From: Phoronis pallida
Taxonomy: Eukaryota > Phoronida > Phoronidae
Length of the DNA stretch: 10,938 nucleotides
Reading direction: 5' to 3'
Assembly: GCA_028565715.1 (NCBI GenBank)
Contig: JAOXYC010221128.1
Span: 1 to 10,938, forward strand
Shown here: positions 7,801-10,938 of the stretch, one piece after another
Layout of the letters: each line of letters begins with the position of its first letter
Position numbering within the stretch: the first letter of the stretch is position 1
Notes under the pieces: model-generated
The model's input: only the letters and a program-made list of their open reading frames with translations
Database searches by the model: none
What the model was told of the DNA's origin: nothing
Translations under genes and position numbers: made by a program

Positions 7801-10800
7801 CACTTTTCGACACTGAAACTTTATTGAAGCACAGTACCAATATTATAGGTACGAGTAATACATTGGGGGTAGATTAGATAATGGAAGTCTTGGATTGAAA
7901 TTGGCATAGTTTGGATGATTCAGTGCAGCAAAGCATAATTGTTTATTCTTCTAAATTTCTAAAAACCTACAAATGTGTCACTAAAATTGCTATAGTTAAA
8001 CTTGTCACACAGTTATTTCAAAAGAACAGGTTTTGAATGATGGTTTGGATCCAAAACTCTTTCCAGGCAGCTTTAATCATCAGCCATGGATGTTTCTTTA
8101 GTTTTTTATTCCTGGATTTGTTCTAGTTGTTAATAATCAGTCATAAATCTCGTTGCAGGTTTATTTATTCCCGGATTTCCAAAGCTGCTAAGATTTCAGG
8201 ACCACCATGAAAAAATCATGAAAAAGTTTATTCCAAAAGTAAAGAAGCATATGGTAAGCATAGTTATTTCTTTGATTATCATTCGATTTTATTTATTTTT
8301 AGCGTTAATATTTCATTTCATACCAAAATTTAAAGCCTCATTCAGTCGAGCAACTTTGTCGTCGTCATGATACCCAAAAAGAAAGTTACATAAGTTATGC
8401 GCCCACAACATCGCAGTGTCAGTTGCAGATGAGTTGTACAAATCATAGCCACTGTCCACCCATAAGATTTGGTTGGTAAAGTGGGTACTGCTTATCTACA
8501 GTAATGTTAATTTCTTGATGTTATCTGTGGGATAATTACTTTATTACAGCCTGGAAGACGAAATACACAATGACTCTTAAGTGCTTAATATAACTCAGTA
8601 GCAAATCCACGTAAATCAGTGTTTTTCCCTGGCTTGTAAGAAATTCATTTTTGGGCATTTTTTTCTTATTTCAAACAATCGCCCTAAGATTGTGAACGAT
8701 AATCTTGATTAGCACACACTGTCTGTTATGGAAAAATTATGGAAAATACGTAAAATTCTTGTGTTGAAAAAACAATGGTGGAGAACAGTATTGAAAAACA
8801 TGAGGGGGGTAAAATGCTTCTGGCAATCTGGGGGTGAAAAATGGTTTCACAGCTGTCTGTTTCATAGAATTTATAGAAAAGTGCAGATCTCCATACAACT
8901 ACTGATATCATCATTTTGGGGTTAAGGCCTCTCTGAGGTTGGCATTGGCGATCCCTGTTGGATATTTGGGAAAATATCACTTCACAGGCTGAAAAAGAAA
9001 ATTGTTAGCTTTGTCATTGTAAGACAAGTAATAAAGTTCTTAATTAAGTCAAATACTGGAAAGTTTTTACGCACATGCGACGTTTCATGTGTTATCTAAC
9101 ACACTTCTACTTGGCAACTGACGGCTGAATAGAATCTTCACCAACTGGATGACTGAGAATCTACATTTTATTAGTAAGACAAGTAATATTGTGGACCCAT
9201 ATCAACTCCGCTGTTCTTGTGATTTTATGATTCACATGTTGTATTGCATTTCAGGATCGACAAGGAATCCCAACAACATTATATAGCATCAAATGGTATA
9301 TGCAGTGCTTTCTAGACAGGGTAAATAGTTTATTCAATATTCAAATCATTGCTTTTGTGAACTCAAATGTATTGGTTAAAAAGCCATAACATATCAGACT
9401 TTCAATATTGAAAAAACTAATTATTATAATACGTACCTTGAACTGGCGTAGAGCGTGTTTATTCTTGCATTTCTGAGTGCTCGGTGAATATCGTGCAGAT
9501 TGAATTCCGCTCAGAAAGTGCTCAAATCCGCAAAATGGCAAGAAAATACTCTATTTAGACTTTTCTTTACAACTGTCTACTTATTTAAGATTAAAAACTG
9601 TCAAAAGTTACAACAACATTCTTGTTATTTTCATATTCACCAGCTTCAAAAACATGTCATATCCAGCGTTAATAATCGTTATGAACTTAAAGATACTGTC
9701 TCTGCGTTGGTTCAAATCCGGCATCAAAATTCCAAAAAATATGTAAGGGGTCATTTGAGAGCTTTGTATCCAATAAAAGTCAAATCGGATGCTCTCTCAA
9801 ATCACATGCAGATTTTTTTGAATTTTTTGAGTGATGCAAGTAAGTTGATTTGCGATTTGACGCCAGATTGGGACCAACGCAGAAGCAGTATCTTTATTGT
9901 ACATTAGACTTTTCTCAACAACACTGTCTTTACTTATGTTTTAAAACATGAAATCTTTTGTAAATAGGTGCCTTTTACACTAACACTTCGACTTTGGGAT
10001 ATTTACATGTTAGAGGGAGAGAGGTTGCTGATTGCTATGTCTTACACCATTCTGAGAATGTTCAAAAGTAAGTGTTTTTCTAATATAACACCAAGAGTCT
10101 TGTGCGGTGAGAAACACAGTGCCGCTTCGCCATGTTAAGATGTGTATATTTTGCTAGTGGAAGATGCTCTGCATGTACAAGTTATGAGCTTTCAATGAAA
10201 AATGAAGTCTCTGATCTGAATCTCTACAAACAAGGAACTCCAGGCAGAGGATTGTTTTACTGACTTTTTGGACTTTATTTTGGGAAACTGTTTTAGGGGG
10301 AGGTGCGCTTATGATGATCTACTAGTGCTACCAGATGTGTGTTGTGACTGATATTTATTTTTTCCAGATAAGATAGTGAAAATGCAGATGGAAGATGTTG
10401 TCCAATTTCTACAGCAAACATTAGAACAAAGTTTCGGTTATGATGATGATGTTGTCATTAATGAACTCAAACAGCGTCTTCTTGAACTGCATAAAGCAAA
10501 AATGGACATTCCTCCAAAGGGCGAACACTACCAGAATGAGCAGCCTAAACTACCATTTGGTATTGAGATACGGCCGAGCATAGACCATGTTTTGGGTCGT
10601 CGCAACGCGCATGAAGACCAAGAAGAACTTATGAAAAAGGCGGAGCTTAACTTGGAGGATGTGAAGAGAGAACGTGAGCGTGTTACTCAAGATTCCGGGG
10701 TAGACTCACAATCACAATATGATGGTTATTCTTCATATACTGCTGATTCACGTGCATCATTTGTTGGCGCGAATTCACTGGCTTCCTTTGCAGCCACTTC

Positions 10801-10938
10801 CAGAACTTCCTTCGGTTATGATACCTCCGACATTGGAAGTACAATTACATCAAATAGCCGGTACTTTGACCATTACAATAGTGAGCAAAATATTGCAATA
10901 CACGGGGACGCATCGACGCCTGTTGTTGAAAATTACTT
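1871..10938 (+). CDS. USP6NL: USP6NL/RN-tre-like Rab GTPase-activating protein (TBC domain), 12 coding exons, 3' partial
   Basis: Join of 1871-1889, 2906-2970, 3483-3559, 4092-4131, 4494-4682, 5885-5994, 6600-6714, 7285-7339, 8159-8253, 9255-9320, 9968-10067 and 10368-10938. This is 1502 nt, 500 codons plus 2 nt, with no internal stop. Seen: an N-terminal ERAEIV..YDRG segment and PWE..D..VY..TDR.GFLH, as in vertebrate RN-tre, then a TBC domain at about residues 98-310. The domain has RIYKGIP and RGEVW (R108), IDLDVNR with arginine-finger R152 in IxxDxxR, YCQGM with glutamine-finger Q189, [21 protein letters not shown] and PFTL.LR.WD. R108 and R152 match R106 and R150 of human RN-tre, so the numbering is nearly unshifted. 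Family knowledge: RN-tre accelerates GTP hydrolysis by endocytic and Golgi Rabs (Rab5, Rab43 reported) and acts on cytosolic membrane surfaces. Inferred: a catalytically competent GAP. The distal tail, which binds Eps8 in vertebrates, lies outside the window. The main uncertainty is the first exon. Confidence 0.95.
1957..2128. repeat. Interspersed repeat, copy A (intron 1)
   Basis: It shares blocks in the same order with 2388-2506: catgc(g/a)cctaatt(g/a)cgga, then gcccatgtgcct, ttgagtagaaa, a ggctat block and attttttcat. The first part is also internally palindromic: ccattgag near 1949 faces ctcattgg near 2051. It lies inside intron 1 of the RN-tre-like gene and has no coding potential. Confidence 0.65.
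2388..2506. repeat. Interspersed repeat, copy B (intron 1)
   Basis: Second, shorter and diverged copy of the repeat at 1957-2128, in the same orientation about 430 bp downstream. The shared blocks keep their order but the spacers between them differ in length. A G8 run at 2460-2467 interrupts it where copy A reads gatgttctttag. Confidence 0.6.
2906..2970 (+). CDS. USP6NL: USP6NL-like coding exon 2 (N-terminal ERAEIV segment)
   Basis: The acceptor is ttttccag at 2905 and the donor AGG|gtatgt. The exon enters in phase 1 and leaves in phase 0. Residues 8-28 contain the [12 protein letters not shown] segment that corresponds to QERAEIVAKYDR of vertebrate RN-tre. The other reading frame through the start of the exon reaches a TAG within the exon, which fixes the frame. 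The match is strong although the exon codes for only 21 residues. Confidence 0.93.
3041..3140 (+). repeat. Isolated diverged unit of the intron-5 tandem repeat family (intron 2)
   Basis: The order ttttccaaaccacagttctg, gattttaatgaaactcaga, then caccggcaccagtc and ttttcagatcattc follows the unit seen in the 5145-5775 array (gattttgacgaaacttggca ... gccagcaccagtc ... ttttcgg). Similarity is patchy, but the blocks keep their order and spacing. Confidence 0.55.
3378..3460. repeat. 'tatagcgcttta' interspersed repeat, copy 1 (intron 2)
   Basis: A short AAT microsatellite (about 3378-3391) runs into gagtgcatttctatagcgct, and a second aaagcgctt follows about 22 nt later at 3432. The same arrangement recurs at 7094-7221. 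The two AGCGCTT blocks can pair as a short hairpin. I recall such cores as widespread in marine animal genomes, but I cannot assign a family name. Confidence 0.7.
3483..3559 (+). CDS. USP6NL: USP6NL-like coding exon 3
   Basis: The acceptor is tgttgcag and the donor ACA|gtaagt; phase 0 in, phase 2 out. Residues 29-53 hold [20 protein letters not shown], the counterpart of the [21 protein letters not shown] block before the TBC domain of RN-tre. The split codon 54 becomes His when joined to exon 4, as in the vertebrate protein. Confidence 0.95.
3781..3880 (+). repeat. Isolated diverged unit of the intron-5 tandem repeat family (intron 3)
   Basis: ttttctccaaaactgctctg followed by ctgatttcgacgaaactgga matches the opening of the intron-5 unit (ttctcgaaaactgctcaaag, gattttgacgaaacttggca). 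The second half of the unit is not recognisable here. Confidence 0.55.
4092..4131 (+). CDS. USP6NL: USP6NL-like coding exon 4 (40-nt micro-exon)
   Basis: The acceptor is atatttcag and the donor AAG|gtaagt; phase 2 in, phase 0 out. It supplies the last base of His54 and [13 protein letters not shown] (residues 55-67), aligning with EEELP...VERQK of RN-tre. Only 40 nt long, so it is easily missed by gene finders, but phase and homology both require it. Confidence 0.93.
4321..4420. repeat. 20-bp minisatellite, about five degenerate units (intron 4)
   Basis: Cut every 20 nt from 4321, the first four blocks repeat a purine-rich core: ccaggaaagactggggacga, tcaggaaatactgattgaca, gctggaaaagactagagacg and tccaggagagactggagatt. 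A fifth block is weaker. It lies about 70 nt before the exon 5 acceptor, is strongly purine-biased on the sense strand, and is not part of an open reading frame. Confidence 0.7.
4494..4682 (+). CDS. USP6NL: USP6NL-like coding exon 5 (TBC domain start, RGEVW motif)
   Basis: The acceptor is cctgaag and the donor AAG|gtgagg; phase 0 on both sides, 63 codons (residues 68-130). It contains ERTQKWLKM, then RIYKGIP and SLRGEVW, the opening motif of TBC domains (motif A). R108 in RGEVW corresponds to human RN-tre R106. The -3 base of the acceptor is A, not a pyrimidine, so this splice site looks weaker than its neighbours. The reading frame and homology still leave little doubt about its position. 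Confidence 0.96.
5130..5780 (+). repeat. Tandem array of about 4 units, period about 155 bp (intron 5)
   Basis: Units begin near 5155, 5312, 5468 and 5614, with a partial unit before the first and the start of a fifth near 5759. The spacings are 157, 156 and 146. Each unit has an 'aaaac..ctca..gattttga(c/t)(g/a)aaacttgg(c/t)ac' opening, then a 'cagcacca(g/c)t(c/t)(g/a)ctttt(c/t)gg' block, a 'tctacccta(a)ctcc(c/t)cctg' block, and 'cagaattagtt..aaatt' before the next unit. Units differ from one another at many sites. Small ORFs inside it follow the repeat and are not genes. Confidence 0.88.
5885..5994 (+). CDS. USP6NL: USP6NL-like coding exon 6 (arginine-finger exon)
   Basis: The acceptor is tttgtag and the donor CAA|gtaagt; phase 0 in, phase 2 out. 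Residues 131-166 carry [20 protein letters not shown]. This includes the IxxDxxR motif (I146, D149, R152), whose arginine is the catalytic finger inserted into the Rab active site. R152 corresponds to human RN-tre R150, so catalytic capacity is preserved. The exon follows the longest intron (1202 bp), which carries the tandem array. Confidence 0.97.
6137..6265. repeat. Compact foldback (MITE-like) element with perfect 27-bp arms (intron 6)
   Basis: 6152-6178 is an exact reverse complement of 6224-6250 (27 of 27). Pairing continues imperfectly outward to 6137 and 6265 through AT-rich ends (attataaataat against attattcataat). The loop itself holds a short inverted repeat (tcctca/tgagga, 6197-6210) and a near-palindrome tcacatcatgtga. 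The perfect arms suggest a recent or recently homogenised insertion. In pre-mRNA it would form a long stable hairpin. Confidence 0.88.
6600..6714 (+). CDS. USP6NL: USP6NL-like coding exon 7 (glutamine-finger exon)
   Basis: The acceptor is tgtttacag and the donor GAG|gtgggt; phase 2 in, phase 0 out. It encodes the last base of K167 and residues 168-205, including [22 protein letters not shown]187-C188-Q189-G190-M191 is the YCQGM motif, whose glutamine substitutes for the Rab catalytic glutamine. This is one of the most conserved stretches of the protein. Confidence 0.97.
7094..7221. repeat. 'tatagcgctttt' interspersed repeat, copy 2 (intron 7)
   Basis: (aat)-type repeats (about 7094-7111) lead into cccagtgcttatatagcgct, then gaagcgctttaca 15 nt later, as in copy 1 (3378-3460). 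It appears longer than copy 1, continuing through gatctgttcactcaa to ccccggggag. The match to copy 1 covers the first 60-70 nt only. Confidence 0.7.
7285..7339 (+). CDS. USP6NL: USP6NL-like coding exon 8
   Basis: The acceptor is ttttaag and the donor CATG|gtaagt; phase 0 in, phase 1 out. Residues 206-223 read [18 protein letters not shown], aligning with DAFWALVKLFSGPKHAMHG of RN-tre. The invariant DAFW of TBC domains is intact. The split Gly224 is completed in the next exon. Confidence 0.95.
7370..7697. repeat. Palindromic MITE family 'ctgcgttggt', copy 1 (intron 8)
   Basis: The terminal arms 7377-7418 and 7638-7679 (42 nt each) are imperfect reverse complements built on ctgcgttggt, caaatc(c/t)g and gtcaaaatgcaaatcaact. 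The interior shares blocks with the reverse complement of 9687-9898: aaaaaaatctgca, gtgatttgagag and ttgacttttat. The two copies are therefore in opposite orientation. The element starts about 30 nt after the exon 8 donor. Confidence 0.82.
8159..8253 (+). CDS. USP6NL: USP6NL-like coding exon 9
   Basis: The acceptor is cgttgcag and the donor ATG|gtaagc; phase 1 in, phase 0 out. Residues 225-255 contain [16 protein letters not shown] followed by a lysine-rich [11 protein letters not shown] stretch. It matches [19 protein letters not shown].. of RN-tre inside the TBC domain. Confidence 0.96.
9019..9187 (-). mobile_element. Short retroelement insertion with 14-bp target-site duplications, Penelope-like terminal region (intron 9)
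   Basis: gtaagacaagtaat occurs exactly at 9019-9032 and 9174-9187, enclosing 141 bp. Perfect flanking repeats of this length are typical target duplications of target-primed retroelements. The insert reads acatgcgacgtttcatgtgt at about 9073-9092 and then a 7-bp inverted repeat (tgtgtta, 9088-9094; taacaca, 9097-9103). On the minus strand this gives helix-GAAAC, the layout of helix II and the GAAA box of the hammerhead ribozymes found in the terminal repeats of Penelope-like elements. The expected CUGANGA box is decayed (AAGTAGA, complement of 9106-9112). No protein-coding part is present. The family assignment is from pattern memory. Confidence 0.5.
9255..9320 (+). CDS. USP6NL: USP6NL-like coding exon 10
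   Basis: The acceptor is gcatttcag and the donor AGG|gtaaat; phase 0 on both sides, 22 codons (residues 256-277). [12 protein letters not shown] aligns with TMKWFFQCFLDR of RN-tre. Together with exon 9 it is bracketed by two copies of one palindromic repeat family in the flanking introns 8 and 10. Confidence 0.95.
9687..9898. repeat. Palindromic MITE family 'ctgcgttggt', copy 2 (intron 10)
   Basis: The arms run from taaagatactgtctctgcgt at 9688 to its inverted partner ending at 9896 (the complement reads taaagatactgcttctgcgt). Pairing extends inwards through ggttcaaatccggcatcaaa. At 212 bp it is shorter than copy 1 (7370-7697) and inverted relative to it. An ORF overlapping it (from 9500) has no independent support. 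A diverged direct repeat lies outside it (9555-9584 and 9904-9937). Confidence 0.82.
9968..10067 (+). CDS. USP6NL: USP6NL-like coding exon 11 (end of TBC domain)
   Basis: The acceptor is taaatag and the donor AAAA|gtaagt; phase 0 in, phase 1 out. Residues 278-310 read [20 protein letters not shown] and [11 protein letters not shown], aligning with [31 protein letters not shown]. These helices close the TBC fold. Confidence 0.96.
10368..10938 (+). CDS. USP6NL: USP6NL-like coding exon 12, open at window end (post-TBC region)
   Basis: The acceptor is ttttccag at 10367, entering in phase 1; the frame is open for 189 codons to the window edge. It starts with [19 protein letters not shown] and an acidic DDD, aligning with MEELVEFFQESL..FEDDFVIEQL of RN-tre. 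A helical stretch ([13 protein letters not shown]) and then lineage-specific sequence follow. One part is charged ([20 protein letters not shown]), the next is Ser/Thr/Tyr-rich from about residue 430, and both look largely disordered. No Eps8-type proline-rich SH3 ligand is visible yet. Vertebrate RN-tre is about 830 residues, so more coding sequence is expected downstream. Confidence 0.95.

Noticed and set aside
8726-8980. Open frames on both strands in intron 9
   Set aside because: Short, AT-driven, mutually overlapping and without any recognisable motif. Exons 9 and 10 join in phase without them.
9500-9907. 135-codon open frame on the + strand
   Set aside because: It lies in intron 10, and its second half runs through the palindromic MITE copy 2. 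The protein shows no family pattern, and the frame follows the repeat's blocks.

Overview
This window is animal (metazoan) nuclear DNA. AT-rich sequence is broken by short exons with clean GT-AG introns of 0.3 to 1.2 kb. One protein-coding gene can be supported, on the + strand: an orthologue of USP6NL (RN-tre), a Rab GTPase-activating protein of the TBC family. The introns carry several families of short interspersed and palindromic repeats of the kind common in marine invertebrate genomes. The protein is close to vertebrate RN-tre but clearly diverged from it. I infer an invertebrate, but the sequence does not settle the phylum.

Layout. Bases 1-1827 hold no supported coding exon. They are 5' flank or an intron of the 5' UTR, and contain a 320-bp palindromic MITE-like element (about 755-1075), a fossil resembling the C-terminal end of a GIY-YIG endonuclease (1241-1348), and smaller inverted repeats. 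Bases 1828-1889 are the probable start-codon exon: an acceptor, a 7-codon upstream ORF, an in-frame stop, then ATG at 1871 and a donor. Eleven further exons follow at 2906-2970, 3483-3559, 4092-4131, 4494-4682, 5885-5994, 6600-6714, 7285-7339, 8159-8253, 9255-9320, 9968-10067 and 10368-10938; the last is still open at the window edge. Codon phase matches across every junction, giving 500 complete codons. The joined protein contains the full TBC domain with both catalytic fingers, then the start of a charged, Ser-rich C-terminal region. About the last 40% of the protein, judged by vertebrate length, lies beyond the window.

Intron content. Intron 1 has a duplicated palindromic repeat. Introns 2, 3 and 5 carry relatives of one repeat unit, arranged in intron 5 as about four tandem copies of about 155 bp. 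Introns 2 and 7 each carry a copy of a repeat with a 'tatagcgcttt' core. Intron 4 has a 20-bp minisatellite. Intron 6 has a compact foldback element with perfect 27-bp arms. Introns 8 and 10 hold two copies of one palindromic MITE family on either side of exons 9 and 10. Intron 9 has a short insertion flanked by perfect 14-bp direct repeats that resembles the terminal region of a Penelope-like retroelement, including a decayed hammerhead-like fold.

I found no second gene, no structural RNA gene, and no undescribed system beyond the repeat biology and the details of this gene's 5' end.
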